From the NCBI GenBank assembly GCA_001632425.1, contig KV425571.1, forward strand, positions 375,387 through 439,386: a stretch of DNA of 64,000 nt. The letters run 5' to 3'. A model generated the notes under the pieces. That model was not told the origin of the DNA and searched no databases. It saw nothing but the letters and a program-made list of their open reading frames with translations. Positions 37,258-49,164 of this stretch are shown piece by piece (positions within the stretch are counted from its first letter, which is position 1; each line of letters begins with the position of its first letter). This DNA comes from Neolentinus lepideus HHB14362 ss-1 (taxonomy: Eukaryota > Basidiomycota > Agaricomycetes > Gloeophyllales > Gloeophyllaceae). Made by a program: the position numbers and the translations under genes.

Positions 37258-37455
37258 TTGTTTTGAAATTTGGAGGGGACTCGTGCAGAAGTACTATGCT
37301 TTGAGACTTGTCCAGACTGCATGTACGACACCCATCCAACCTTCCATACCGGTTGCGTTTGAAGTTGCGTCGGGACTCGTGTAGACTACATTGAAATGCG
37401 GAGACTGCGCATCAATTGGAAGACTTTGGCCAGACTCTGCATGTACGAAACTCCA
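37258..37455 (+). repeat. Degenerate direct repeat, two units of about 90-100 bp
   Basis: Two related segments begin at about 37258 and 37358. They share, in order, GGGACTCGTG, GAGACT, CCAGACT(C)TGCATGTACGA. The second unit has small insertions. This is probably an old local duplication. Confidence 0.55.
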
Positions 37456-37625
37456 TACTCGCTGCGGTGTCCCGGGTCCCCTGCGCACTCCCACTCCACG
37501 CCTTCTGTTCTGAACGTCGGGCAGGGCAGGCAATTTTCTTGCGGGTCGTGTATCGGTCCAGATCACTCCGCCTGCGCGTGGCCCAGTTTTTTGTAGGCTG
37601 TTACCAGGGACGCGCTACTCCAAGG

Positions 37626-37713
37626 GGTGCAGGTTACCGATACATGGATGCAAGTTACCGATGGACAATGGGTGCAGGTTATCGGATGTACAATATTGGT
37701 GCAGGTTACCGAC
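37626..37713 (+). repeat. Four-copy minisatellite, core GGTGCAGGTTACCGAT
   Basis: Core copies start at 37626, 37647, 37671 and 37698, so spacings are 21, 24 and 27 bases, each a multiple of three. On the plus strand one frame reads repeated G-A-G-Y-R; on the minus strand one frame reads repeated V-T-C-T/I-T-C-T. Both frames are open beyond the array. Coding status is undecided. Confidence 0.7.
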
Positions 37714-38268
37714 TCTATGACGCAGAAGGTGCCTCTGCCGGCGGTAACGCGACGGTTATTATGTATGGCCGCAAGCAGAATCACTCGACGGTCAGGGCGG
37801 GCGAGCGGGACAAATGATATGGCGGGTTTCATCAAGCTCTCCCTCCACTTGCACGTTGAATGATGGTTGATATTGACCCGCCGGCTCAGTCCGGCGGTCC
37901 GGGGATGCGGGAGGAAATAGCCCAAAGGCAGGAGATGTGCTCTCGCTCTTTTCTCAGGAGGGATGATCTGTAGTGACTGGTACCGAAGATGGCACAATTC
38001 GAACGGGACAATGGCTGCGACGTTCTCGGAGAGGTTCCAGCATATTCGACGTCCGAGGAATACATGAATGTGTGGAAAGCGGCGCCCGTAATGTCCTGCA
38101 ACCTCCATCACAATACATACATAGTCAACTTGTGTACAAGGATGCCGGATGAATGTACAAGTCTTGAAAGCTTGACAGCGGTGAGAAACACCTACGATCA
38201 TTGAGGATATCCGGGCCACGGAACCATCAGCTGCACTGCGCTCCTCGTACGCCAAAGACTCATGCATA

Positions 38269-39050
38269 AGCAAAGACACGTACCGATCGTCGATAGAGTG
38301 AAGAACGGAACGGAAGAACGCCTCCAGTCGAGCGCAAGGTAGCGTCTAGATATCGACACCGACGTCGCAAGCCCAATAATAGGAGGACTCGAGCGTCAGC
38401 AAAGAGCTAGTTAACCGGCATCGACGTTGCAGGGTTCGGCGTCAGCAAAGACACATTATGCATACCGGCTAGTCGATAGAGTGAAGAACGAAACAGAAGA
38501 CCAGCCGCTGTCAACGCCACTGCAATCGAGCTCGAGGCAGCGTCTAGATAGCCGGCATCGACGGGACCTTCGAATTCGGGCGGATCCCATCAGTCACAGC
38601 GCCTTTTGCGAGCAGGAAGTTCAGTTAGACCGCAAAGACAATGAAATCTCAGAGTCCCATCGGCAGTAGGAACGAAATTGCTGAAGGTTGAATGGAGTGG
38701 GATTCAGTTGTCTAGTTCTTGGGTACAAGACTTCTGTTACATGAATTCGGATTTTGACTGGCGATTGCGGTGTCAGTCAGCTATCATTTTGACATATAAT
38801 GCTCAGCTATCACTTTGACATACAATGCAGTACCTCCAATGGAAGGAAGGTGAGAAACGCATTACAGCTGATGGCTGATGGCTCCTATCACAGAGCAATC
38901 GCGCTCCTATTAGTATTACAGAGCAATTAGCACTGGACGGGCGTACTCGAACACCGATGTACGTGCACAGATCTTGTCGATAGCTATAGTGAAGACGCTG
39001 CCAGGATAAGATACACAGGAGGGGGGGTGGCGCGTCTAGATAACCGAACT
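38269..39050 (+). repeat. Dispersed degenerate repeat family, about 100-120 bp, three copies plus a fragment
   Basis: Copy A (38269-38365) and copy B (38443-38563) share GCAAAGACAC, then GTCGATAGAGTGAAGAACG, then AGCGTCTAGATA and CGACG in the same order. A fragment with GCGTCAGCAAAGA and CCGGCATCGACG lies at about 38392-38431. A more diverged copy C (38968-39050) keeps GTCGATAG, AGTGAAGA and GCGTCTAGATAACCG. No terminal inverted repeat was seen. Confidence 0.6.
38778..38829 (+). repeat. 26-bp tandem duplication
   Basis: Two adjacent 26-base units (38778-38803 and 38804-38829), core CAGCTATCA-TTTGACATA-AATG, differ at only a few positions. Confidence 0.85.
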
Positions 39051-39332
39051 CGCTATTGCTAGTTTACTGCGACCAGTCAAGACCTCGGGGACCTTCGAAA
39101 TTGGTAATCAGGCTTTAGGAGCGGCGGATCGGGAAGAAAGCAAGAGAGATTCGAGCGGTTGTGGCATTTTAGTCGAGGCGCTGGGAAAAAGACTTGGTCG
39201 TGTGGGGTTGGGGTTCGGATGTCCCTTGTCTCGTGAGCATGAGGGTGTATACAGTATATTGAGAGACGCGCGGGCAGATTCAGATTTCACCGCGAAGTCG
39301 AATGAACGCCGACATGATGGAAGGCCAACCGC

Positions 39333-39735
39333 CACTTGAACACGAGACTGCCGATCTTGGTTGGAACAGGTTAGAGCTTAAGCCGACAAGCTTGGTTTGG
39401 AGAGATCCTTGATTTCGGAGCTAGTCGAAATAGGGCTTGTGTCAATGTATTCAGAGCGGTAAGGCAGTAACTGATGTGAGGCTAGAGTCGATCAAACACC
39501 ACTTGAACACCAGAGTGTGAGAGCAGGATTATCAACGAGTGATTAGACTGCCAGGATTGGTTAGAAAGCCGACAAGCTTGGTTGGGAGAGATCCTCGATT
39601 TCGGTGCTAGTTGAAATAGGGCTTGTATTAATATTCAGAGTGTTAAGGAAACAACCAAGCTTGGTCTGGAGAAATCCTTGATTTCGACTCTATTAGTTGA
39701 AATAATTGGGCCTTGTATTCAGAGTACTTGGTAAG
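39333..39735 (+). repeat. Three degenerate direct repeats of about 90-140 bp
   Basis: Copies lie at about 39333-39464, 39498-39648 and (partial) 39655-39735. Shared blocks are CCACTTGAACAC, GACTGCC-GAT-TTGGTT, AAGCCGACAAGCTTGGTT, GAGA-ATCCT-GATTTCG, GAAATAGGGCTTGT and ATTCAGAG. The order is kept and the copies are moderately diverged, which points to an old tandem duplication or decayed element. Confidence 0.75.
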
Positions 39736-41513
39736 GGAGCAACCTAGCTGCGAACAGGACCTCTTGGAGACGAGAGATGACAACCGATCTGACGCATTCT
39801 GTATTCAATTTACATGGCAGTCGCGATGGACAGCGCCGCGTGTGAGTCGGAATCTGTCAATCATGCGAAATCAGTGAGCGTCGGGAGGCAGGACTGCCAC
39901 CAAGTTATACGGTGGAGCTGGGTGTCCGACGTTGAATTGAATCAAAAGATCAGTGCATTGACAACTTTAGATACCTGATGGTCTTCAAGGAAAGGGAGCA
40001 ATGGAATGCTGGTATGCAGGCGGACTGATTGGCCAGGATCAAACCAGGGCGACTAGATAGCATAGCAACTAGACTGGAGATCAGGATCGCAGGAGGTATG
40101 ATGTGTGCACCTGGTGGATTGGAGAGAATGAGATGGACTTTTGCCGGTCGAGGTGAGATTCATATATGCTGTATATTGTCGTATGAGGTGTGGATAAGCT
40201 TCTCTTGGGTTGCCGGAGAAGAGACGAACAGAAAAGCCGTGGAGCGGTCGCGCTTCCAAGGAATGATGGATATCATGGCAGCCAGTTCAATCCTATGTCG
40301 CGGGGGAACGGGTGGAGGGTATATCAAGCATGCTCTTGGGAGAAACAGTGAAGACACCATCGATGGACGCTAGAAACGGAGGGTGGACTGTCGGCATGTG
40401 GGAGGACAGTGCCAAAGCGAAGACAGTTGGGATATGAGAATAGAATTTTGGACAGGTACCTTCTAGGACATCGTTCAAGTTGATACGATATCGCTGACGC
40501 TAGTGGGGGTAGAGGCAGAGACCTATTCGAAAATGATAAATGTACGACTGTCGCACATACTTACACTTGGCATTGATGGAAACAAGGGATGAGATTGATC
40601 GGGACAAGATGGAAGGCTGAAAGAATAAATGATAACAGGATGTATAAGGACATACCTAAGACAGACAATACGTTATTATATTACATTTTCGGAGCGACAA
40701 GGAACGTTCCACCGATAGTCGCTGCATGACTTCCTGTCTTCGCTGCGGTTTTGGTGATTGGAGCTGCAGTGAAGGTATTTGGGATGGCAGAGTGAAGAGG
40801 AACGGAAAGCTGCCTACTACTAGTCAAGGTATACGCAAGAGTAGGTGCCAGTATATGCCAGTAAGGGAGGCGAATCTTGAATCATTTGCCACACGTATTG
40901 CCGGTGGATAAAGGTGCTCGAGGTCTTTGTAGCAGATCATGCCATTGAAGATGTAGGACGATCCCAAAGGCACATAGCCACTGACATTCTTTCAACAGCA
41001 GGACGAAAAGCATAAGTCCTACGACGAGAGCCTGAGGTTTAATCCACTGGCAGGAGAACGGATAAGCTTCATTTGGGCAAGAGGTTGCCGTGATGTAGAC
41101 AAATGGATGCAGGAGCCCGGACGTGACAGAACCACGAGAAGAATGCTTGGGTCAGACAAGCTTATTGATATGAATGAATGGATGCTGTGAGATGACTATG
41201 ACAGTACTCATGCGAGGGAAATATGTGCGGAGTCTTCAGTATAAGTAAAAGGACAGCGAGAAGTTGAGAGATTGTCGCAGAGTCGCAAGGTGCATAACCA
41301 AGTCCATATAAGACAGTTGCTTGTCTACTAAGTCGTATTTAGGAGGCGCCGTATCGAGCCTATAACCAAGCGGGTGCCTATCGAGTACAGTACTCATACA
41401 ACTTTCTTTTCTTCGTGATCAATGTATATCTGGACGCTCGGGCACTGACGTCATCCATTCAGAGTTGTATTATAGCATCAGGCATAGAGCCTAACAGGTA
41501 TATTGTACTGCAA

Positions 41514-42465
41514 TTATGTGTAGAATCTCCGGTTGGGGTTCAATCCGAATAACTCCTGTCTAATCTCCGGAAGCATCTAAAGGACACAGGATCAAAATCC
41601 GGAAGGCACAAATGACAAGAATACACACCCTCTCCTCGAGTAACCGAAGCCGCTCATCCAGTGTGTTGTCAAGTGTGATGCGCTGGGTACCGCTGGTCAT
41701 CTTGACACCTCCCGGTCTGCAAATGTACGGTCAATAGGGTCTCAGCAGATAGATACGCCCATGACATACCCCTCATCGCTCAGTGTACCCTCCACATCAA
41801 CCTTGACATCCCTACCACTAATATCATTATACTGCTGGGCCGCAGCATCAGCTGCGCTCCGGACGACTTCGACGTCCTTGGCCCTGGCGAATACGGTAAC
41901 GTTGGGTTCGAGGATCTGGAGGAGCCCTTGAACGATGACACCCTGGAGGAACTGGGTGTATCTGCCTTCCTCGGAAGCTAGGTCAGCGAGGGAGGCGCGA
42001 GCAGTGGAGAATAGGTCTTGGAGGTGCTCTTCGCGTCGGTGGAGAAGCTTCAGGCGGGCCTTGTTGGTGAGGGTAGATTGCGTACTGGGTGAGGAGGGAA
42101 GTTTAATGGAAGCGGAGGGAAGGGGGAAGTGACGTACATCTTCTGGGATGTCTCTGCGCCCTTCCGCTTCTTCTCGTATTGGGCGTCGATGGCCTGCTGC
42201 TCCTGCTTCACGAGCTTCGCCTAGAGCACGCGTGCCTCACGTTCATAAACTTGATTTGTATCAATGGTATTACCCATACCTTTTCAATAGCAAACTCCTC
42301 GTCTGCCTTGACTCTGATCTCGCGGGCCTTCTCCATCGCCTCCTGCTTGATGAAGGCCACCTGTGCATGCCTAGTGAGCGCGGTCGAGAGCTGAGTACAG
42401 CAGCGGGCACACCATCTTGCTCATCTCGCTGAGCACCTCATCGTCGTTCATCGGTCTGGAGGCCA
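41514..42465 (-). CDS. VMA4: V-type proton ATPase subunit E
   Basis: This encodes peripheral-stalk subunit E of the vacuolar H+-ATPase, which links the V1 head to the membrane sector. The ATG at 42465 gives 'MASRPMNDDEVLSEMSKM'. Exons then read 'VAFIKQEAMEKAREIRVKAD' with 'EEFAIEKAKLVKQEQQAIDA' directly after it, and 'KARLKLLHRREEHLQDLFST'. The globular C-terminal part has 'RYTQFLQGVIVQGLLQILEP', 'RDVKVDVEGTLSDEGPGG' and 'GTQRITLDNTLDERLRLLEE'. The last exon encodes 'MLPEIRQELFGLNPNRRFYT' up to the stop at 41514-41516. These are the canonical long N-terminal coiled coil and C-terminal head of the family. About four short introns; no sign of damage. It is divergent from the Spg1/Tem1 gene, 385 bases away. 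Confidence 0.95.
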
Positions 42466-42850
42466 TGATAGGTGTAGAGTAAAGGTTGTGTTACGCGGAA
42501 GTATAGAGTGGCTGGAATGGCGAGGTTCGCGGGGTCCCGGTCGCAACGGTGTCGATAGAGGGACAGACGCCTGCAATGTTCACTGTCACTGCTCTGCCTG
42601 GTTGTGCCATACGACGAGGGCGGCCTGTGTTGCTCATCATTTCTCTCTTTTCTGCTGAGCGGAAGCCGTCCCACCCGCGACTTCAACTTCTCGTCTGCCC
42701 CAGCGTACCCAGGACGCGTCTCTCTCCTTTCCCTTTCTCTCCATAATACTGTTTTTATTTCTCTCTTCCTCCGACAACGACAAGACACCCCGCTAATCAA
42801 CCCGTTTTCCGGGTTCTGCACATACTCTAAAATACCGGGACACCACCCTC
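42466..42850. promoter_or_regulatory. Divergent promoter region, V-ATPase E / Spg1
   Basis: These 385 bases between divergent starts include pyrimidine-rich tracts (about 42630-42770) on the plus strand, a common feature of fungal leaders. No TATA box is evident. Confidence 0.4.
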
Positions 42851-43803
42851 ATGTCTGCCTCTGTCTCCGCGTCATCTTCGACCTCGGGTCAACCATCCAC
42901 GTCTGCTAATGTTGGTGCCGGCGCAAAGACTCATCATAACCTCGAGCATAATGAGGAGAAGAACAGGTGCGTTCTGCGCACGATCAGGCCCTTCACGTCA
43001 TCCTGAGCCGCGTTGCTAGCGTCGTAATCAAAGTCGGTATGGTGGGGGACTCGCAAATCGGCAAGACGAGTCTCATGGTCAAGTACGTGGAGGGTAGCTT
43101 CGATGAAGATTATATTCAGACGCTGGGTACGTGCTTTCATCTCTTCTATAACCTACTTTCCCCGATCCTGCTATACAGGCGTTAATTTCATGGAAAAGAC
43201 GATTAGCGTCCGGCGAACGACCATAACCTTCTCGATATGGGACTTGGGTGGGCAGCGGGAGTTCGTGAACATGTTACCGCTGGTATGCAATGATGCGGTG
43301 GCGATACTGTTCATGTTCGACCTGTCTCGAAAGTCGACGCTGAACTCGGTGAAGGAGTGGTATCGACAAGCACGGGGCTTCAACAAGGTGCGTGAGGTTC
43401 ACATACACCGAGATGTTGATGTGCCGAGTCATATCTGCATTGCATGATCGCCTTCCTAAATGACCTATCGTAGACCGCCATCCCATTCCTGATAGGCACT
43501 AAATTCGACACCTTTGCCACATTCCCTCGAGACGAGCAAGAAGAGATCACAAAGCAGGCATGTGCTTTCAATCCAGTCCATCTCTCGATCACAGTCACAT
43601 TCCTAACCGCACCCCCTGTCCTTTCCCAGGCTAAGCGCTTCGCCAAAGCAATGCACGCGTCCCTCATATTTTGCTCGACATCCGCATCCATCAATGTACA
43701 GAAGATCTTCAAGATCGTGCTCGCAAAAGCGTTCGACCTCAAATGCGTGATCCCGGAGATCGAGGGTGTGGGCGAGCCGCTGCTCATTTACCACGACGTG
43801 TGA
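42851..43803 (+). CDS. SPG1: Septation/mitotic-exit GTPase, Spg1/Tem1 type
   Basis: This Ras-superfamily GTPase starts the septation initiation or mitotic exit network at the spindle pole. The ATG at 42851 begins a Ser-rich leader ('[18 protein letters not shown]'). G1 is '[18 protein letters not shown]', switch II/G3 is '[19 protein letters not shown]', and G4 is '[14 protein letters not shown]', with T-K-x-D in place of N-K-x-D as usual in this subfamily. G5 is near '[17 protein letters not shown]'. There is no C-terminal prenylation cysteine; the protein ends '[13 protein letters not shown]', also typical. Four introns; the last (43558-43629) seems to use a GC donor (CAG|GCATGT). Relatives of its pathway (a Cdc4/Mlc1-like light chain) lie 14 kb away, though probably by chance. 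Confidence 0.93.
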
Positions 43804-44518
43804 TGATGAGGGGATAGAAGGGAATGATACCCAGGTTGCATATGTACAGGGCTAGGAAGGAAGGGCAAAGCGGGAGTAGGGTGAGTGGCGGTGTATGCCA
43901 TCTGTGAGTGGGCACTAATGTAGATCCTGCTGAAGACTGGCTGCACGGCCTGTGGAAATGGTGTGCCCGCCATACGTGCGCGTCGTTATATCACTGTACT
44001 CGGCCAGCAGTCTACAAGTTGAAGTAGCACTTGTGAATGCCACGAAAACAGCAAGGTGACGTCGGCTGCGTCCCGAACTATCTACTATCTTACTGCTGCA
44101 CATACTCTTCTGCTGCGTGCTTGGACTATATCGTACCATTCCCGTTCCTCCTCTTCCCTCACATACGTTTCCTCAACATTCATCCTTGTGTCATTGTTGT
44201 CTTAGTCGTTTTGCTGCTATCGCTGCTCGCCTCCCACTCCTCCCTCTCTCTCTATCGCCACCTACACATTTAGACTCCCCCCCTCCTTCCGCTATAATAA
44301 TTTATTGAGCGCTGGGTTGGGCAAAGTCCGCCGGTGCTGATACTGTACCAGTTAGTTCTTCCTATGACTGCCATTTGTCTCCCGCGTATTGATGCATGCA
44401 TGGTCTTAATCGAGTTACTGTCATTACTGCATCCATCTCGGCCCAGTTTCCTAACTTTAATCAGTTCAAGACGCGCACACGACTTCCTTGATCCGCACAC
44501 TCACCATTGCGGAGCGCC
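43804..44518. other. Intergenic between Spg1 and F-box/propeller gene
   Basis: About 700 bases with no supported gene. Pyrimidine-rich stretches (about 44145-44290) probably belong to the leader of the downstream gene. Confidence 0.4.
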
Positions 44519-46411
44519 ATGCTGCAGTCCTTGCCACCCGAGCTCGTCCTTGAGACGCTATACTACCTGCCATTGCAGTCTTTGAGATCATTACAAGTAA
44601 CATGCAAAGCGTGGCTCGAGTTCATTCGTGCGAACGAGGGCTTGATATATCACAAAGCCGCCGTGCTGCATTGTTTTGCTTCTCCAGGGTCGTGTTCGAC
44701 TGACTGGGATCTTTTCAGAGCGAAGACAGTGTTCGCGTCGCACTATGTCCGAGATGTAATCACTTGGAAAGGGTTCTGTGAGCGCCGGTCTTGGATGTGT
44801 TTCACGGGTGTGGCTGATTTAGTATATGATTGGAAGGCGCCGATAGGTTCCAGCTGGAGAAGAACTGGCTGGGGAGGGGACCGTCGGCGATCGGGACAGT
44901 GCCCACTGCAGGCTCGTGGGTGCATCGTATCAAGGTCGACGAGGGACAGGGCCTGGTGATCACCACATACGCTGTCGGAGGGCTCGTTGTGTCCGACACG
45001 TCCAACAGGGGAGTTATATGGTCTCTCGAACCGGTTAGTACGTTTGGCGCGATCCAATTAATCGCGACGGCTAATCACACTGATTGGCGCTTGTCGGCGA
45101 GCAGAGCTATGTCCGCCCGTACGCGCACTGCGAGTACTCGAACGGCTTCCTCGTCTTCGACCAGCTCGGCGGGTTCAAGGAGGTCTGGTGCCTTGCCTCG
45201 CGGTGTCCGCCTGGGACGCAGCCTGAGGACTCCCGCGCCCTCCCAGACGAGCGTCAGGAACTCGCGTCGCTCGACGCAGCCAACCGCCATGGGACCGAGC
45301 TCTTCCGGCCGTGGGCCCTTCTGCAGATGCCCACGGTGACGCACGCGTTTCGTTTCGTGTGGCCGACGCTGCTCGTATCGAGCCAGAAGGACGCGTTTTT
45401 GTTTGACATCCCCACCGCGACGCTCATACAGACGATTGATATCTCAGAGCCAGTGCCGCATGGGCTCAGGGAACTGAATTACGTTGAACTTAGCGCGGAG
45501 TACATTTTCATCTGCTGGAGGCACTCGGTATGCGTATTCTCGAGGAGAGATGGCGCACTGGCTTTGAGTATCGATACGGAACATACTGTAGACATTGGGA
45601 TGCTGCTGCAGGTGGATGCCTACAGGCCTCCTGCAAGTCCTCGAGTGCCCAATGCAGTTATGGTGCCTCTGCAGTCAGTATCAAGATATACTGGTTCTGC
45701 GCTTCCGTATAGACAGACGGATGAGTTCATTGCTGGTAAGCTTTCACTAAGGTCATGCTTCGTATGGTATCTCAAACCTGTCCGCAGTCCATGTCTCCCC
45801 AGATGGACGCGACCTTGCGATTCTCGGTGACCCAGAAACTGTCTTCTTCGTCCAGGACTTCAGACGCGTTATCAAGAAAGAAATAGCTCTTGCAGCAGTC
45901 AGCACTCGACTGGACTTCACGTCTCGCTTCGGGCACTCCCTGTACCACGCCTTCGAAAACGGAAAGGTGGGCCTTGTACTGGTACGATTTATCCCTCAGC
46001 ATTCCACGTACTTGGATAACTAACCTATCGTAGTGCTCTGGGATCTACGTCGTGACTCTCGATGCAACACATCACGGCTTAGCCTCTCCAACATCACTCC
46101 CAGTGAACGGATTTGAAAGCGACACTGGCGACTACTCCTTCCCAAACATATCCATCTGCAGGGCAATGGGGTTCGACGACCCATTGCTTCTCAGCCAGAT
46201 TGACTGCTTGCAAATGACGGACACGGGGATATACTTCGTCTGGGAGGCGACCAAGATCCCGCTTCGATCGAGCGTGACTCATAGTACGCAGGAAGCTGCG
46301 GAGACGGAGGAGGGAGAATACGAAGAATCTGTGTGGAATGCAGACGACGATGTCGAGACCGAGATTGACGAGAATGAACCATTCATTGGGAACGAAGCAG
46401 GTTTGCAGTGA
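44519..46411 (+). CDS. F-box protein with C-terminal propeller-like region
   Basis: The N-terminus 'MLQSLPPELVLETLYYLPLQ' with 'SLRSLQVTCKAWLEFI' right after it is a clear F-box. An upstream in-frame ATG at 44507 adds four residues; 44519 is chosen as the closer fit. Introns then join 'WKGFCERR' to 'FQLEKNWLGRGPS', a linker common in F-box/WD proteins. The rest is beta-rich, with repeated strand patterns such as 'VHRIKVDEGQGLVITTYAVG', 'VWPTLLVSSQKDAFLFDIPT', 'AEYIFICWRHSVCVFSRRDG' and 'AVHVSPDGRDLAILGDPET', and ends in an acidic tail. No canonical WD dipeptides are visible, so the propeller is inferred. It is probably an SCF substrate receptor; the substrate is unknown. It is not a member of the F-box pair at 1340 and 17512. 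Confidence 0.8.
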
Positions 46412-47131
46412 TGCTACGTTCCTCCTTCTCTCGGGCTGATCGATGTTTCAACAGTTCCTCAGTCCCCTATACTGACCTTTATTAATTTCGCATTCCGTCC
46501 CGGATCGCCTGCTACCTAAAGCTCATGTTGAGCACCTCCAGCTGTGTGTATTCTAGTGAGATATCATATCGTTCTGCAACCGATCTTCCAGCACATTTTT
46601 CCCTCTCGGACCCTAAGACCTCTGCCAGGTATTTCGCTCCGCGGGGGGTTTCCCAACGCCCCATCGTCGCTTGCTGGAACAAAATATAGGGTGTCGGGCT
46701 ACAAAGTGCTGGCCAACTTTGGGAAAGGGATGAGACCTTTATTTCTGACTGTGTGTGGTCTGTTGCGTTTATTCCGATAATAGAGCGGGAAACCACCAAA
46801 TTGCAAGCGCTTTCGGGAATGTGTACGCTAGCAGTAAGTAGGTCTAATGACTTGGGTATCACTCTTGTAACAGGTCACCTACCACTGGCATGTGCGTCGA
46901 GACTCAAATCCAGCTGGACTTCAGCCTCTTCGCAGGCCGCGCATATTTAGTGCACAAACACCGTGAATATCTAGATGGACACTTCCTACTTTACGGGCAT
47001 CGGGGGATGTATCTCTTTGAGAGAAGGAATTGCTACAGATTGACAGATTGTGATCAAAGGGTATACATGCGTGGGTTTGGAGTGAAATCGATATTTAAAT
47101 AATAGTGTCGCCAAGCCTCATCAGCTTAGCA
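46412..47131. other. Intergenic, convergent
   Basis: About 720 bases between the F-box/propeller stop and the chitinase 3' end. Short frames only; no gene or repeat recognised. Confidence 0.4.
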
Positions 47132-49164
47132 CTAGCAAGCACCACCGTCAGTCCACACTCCTGCTGAGCCACCAGGGGTATCACCCTCAGTCCACCACTT
47201 AGCCGTCCAGACATGGCCGTCTGCAAATCAATGGTGAGCGTGAGAGCACGATGATACAAAGGAGTGACTCTTACTATATGTGACTTGCTGACCTCCGGTG
47301 TACGCGACCCCAGAGCTCCAGGTCGAGACATCAGCACATGTACTAGTTCCAGACCCCGAAGTGGTAGTCGACGTAGCCGACGTGCTTGTGCTCGTGGGGG
47401 CTACAGAGGTAGAGCTAGGCGCAGCGGTGGTCGAGGAGCTCGTGCTCCCGCCCATATTGTTCTTGATGTTATCCCACTTGCTGTCGGGGTAGCTGATGTG
47501 GTTGGGCGTCTGGTCGAGCGAGCCGTACACGTTCGCCGACGTCTGAACAAGACTGTCACTGCCCGTCTTGTCCGTCGACAGATCCCAGAACATGCTGCCG
47601 GCGAGGCCCTGGTCTTGGGCGTATTGCGCCTTCAGCTGGACGATATGGGGATCATCGTAGGAGACGAACTCTTTCTTCGAGGCATCATAGGAGTAGCTCG
47701 AGATGTCAGTCAGGTTCTCATAGACTGTGGCACCCGCGAGAGGTAGGTCACTGTAGGAGTAGATACCAGCCTGAGTAGTACCGGGACCGATCTGACAGCA
47801 AGGAAGCTAAGTGATGGGGTTGATTTCATGACATTGGGGTGACACTTACGCCATCATAAGAGTCACCAAGGCCGTCAGTTTCCTCGAAGGCATGCCCGTA
47901 CAGAGGGATACCTAAGTTGATCTTGCCCGCGGTAGCACCGCTGGCCTTATACCACTGGATCGCCTTGTCGGTGCTGACGTTCGTCCTCACACCACCGTAG
48001 ACATTGGCCTGGTTGTCGGTGTAGTTGAGCCACGAGCCAGCGTAGTCGTAGGCCATCAAGTTCCAGTAAGTCAAAGCGGCATCCATGGTTGGCACATCGA
48101 GGTTCATGGAGTTGTTGTATCCGGCAGAGACAGCAGCCTGCAAGGAGACGGCGTTACTTTCGTAGCCTCAAGGACATCGGTCAAAGACATACGGTCAGCT
48201 GGTAGGGAGTCGCGTCTCCTTTCTTAGTCTGCAAGTCATTAAACGCCGTCCTCAGCTCGGTGAAGAGTGCGCCGAAACCCTCGCCCTGAGCAGTGTTGGC
48301 AGGGTACTCGAAGTCGAGATCGCTGAGCCCGTCATAAATAGCCGAATCAAATTTAGAGGAACAAGACTCACATGCCGTCCAAACCGTAGTCCTCAACCAA
48401 CTGCACAGCATCTTGGACGAAAGTAGCGCGCTTGGTAGCATCCGTGACGAATGCGAAGTGTCCATCTTGAGAATATGTCCAACCCCCGATGGACATCAGG
48501 ACTTTCAGATTCCTGTTCGCCAGCTTCAATAAATACATCTATAATGGTAGATATTTGCACGTTCAACACATCGTCATGTGGAGGCTGATCCGAGAGGAAT
48601 ATACCTGCTTCAAGCAGCCATACAAGTTGTTTCCAGATTCATCCCATGAGTCGCCAGGGAAATGTTTCTACAGTCCCGGCATAACTATGAGTGCTTTCTC
48701 CATATCCGTTGGATGACAGAGACATACCTGTTCGTCGGCGTAAGAGTCCGTGAGGGAAATTGCGCCGGTATCCGGGGATACATCGGCAAATGCGTACAAG
48801 ATGTGGGTGAGGTCGGACGGGGTGATATTCGTCGGCTCTGTGGACCGATCAAACAATCTCCTCATTAACCAATCTGCAGTGCTCACGGAAGTTGGCGCCG
48901 TAGATCCCCCTAGGCAAGAGAAGTATAACGTTATTCTTGTGAGGAGTTAATAAGAGATTAAATGGATCCTTACCAGTTCGTAAAGTATGCCGCCTGCACT
49001 TTGCCGCCATCTCTCTTGTGGATCGTCTGAATCGTCGGGTTGGGGTTCGTCTGCACCTTGTTCGGCGGGCTCTTATAGTCGGCTGGCCGTTGCATAACTT
49101 GCGTCGCGTTCGCCACGAGGGCGAGCGCCGACAGCAGCGAGAGGATGTACCAGAACGAGGCCAT
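47132..49164 (-). CDS. Secreted GH18 chitinase with C-terminal CBM5/12 chitin-binding domain
   Basis: This is predicted to be an extracellular endo-acting chitinase. Start at 49164 ('[20 protein letters not shown]' is a good signal peptide; an in-frame ATG lies two codons upstream). A K-R dibasic site ('[15 protein letters not shown]') suggests Kex2-type propeptide cleavage before the catalytic barrel. Barrel landmarks are '[13 protein letters not shown]', '[16 protein letters not shown]' and the catalytic 'DGIDLDFEYP' (D-G-x-D-x-D-x-E, split by an intron after DGI). Further along are '[13 protein letters not shown]', '[12 protein letters not shown]' and '[16 protein letters not shown]'. A Ser/Thr linker leads to the carbohydrate-binding module '[18 protein letters not shown]' ... 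'[16 protein letters not shown]'. About eight introns. Basidiomycetes use such enzymes for wall remodelling or for attacking other fungi and insects. Confidence 0.95.

Larger units (their letters stand above)
36898..41513. other. 4.6-kb gene-poor, repeat-bearing interval
   Basis: No gene is supported here. The interval is visibly poorer in GC than the island before it and holds several independent degenerate repeat families, listed separately. One minus-strand open frame (ATG at 38267 to 37563, about 235 codons) and a non-ATG plus-strand frame overlap the minisatellite at 37626-37713, but neither shows a known domain or splice partners. The block also contains the 3' ends of the GH16 and V-ATPase E genes. 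Confidence 0.5.

Noticed and set aside
37626..37713. Possible CRISPR-like array
   Set aside because: Only four diverged 16-base cores with 5-11 base gaps in a eukaryotic genome; this is a minisatellite.
40029..40373. 114-codon plus-strand frame in the repeat block
   Set aside because: It lacks an ATG at the start of the open stretch and has no domain; probably chance.
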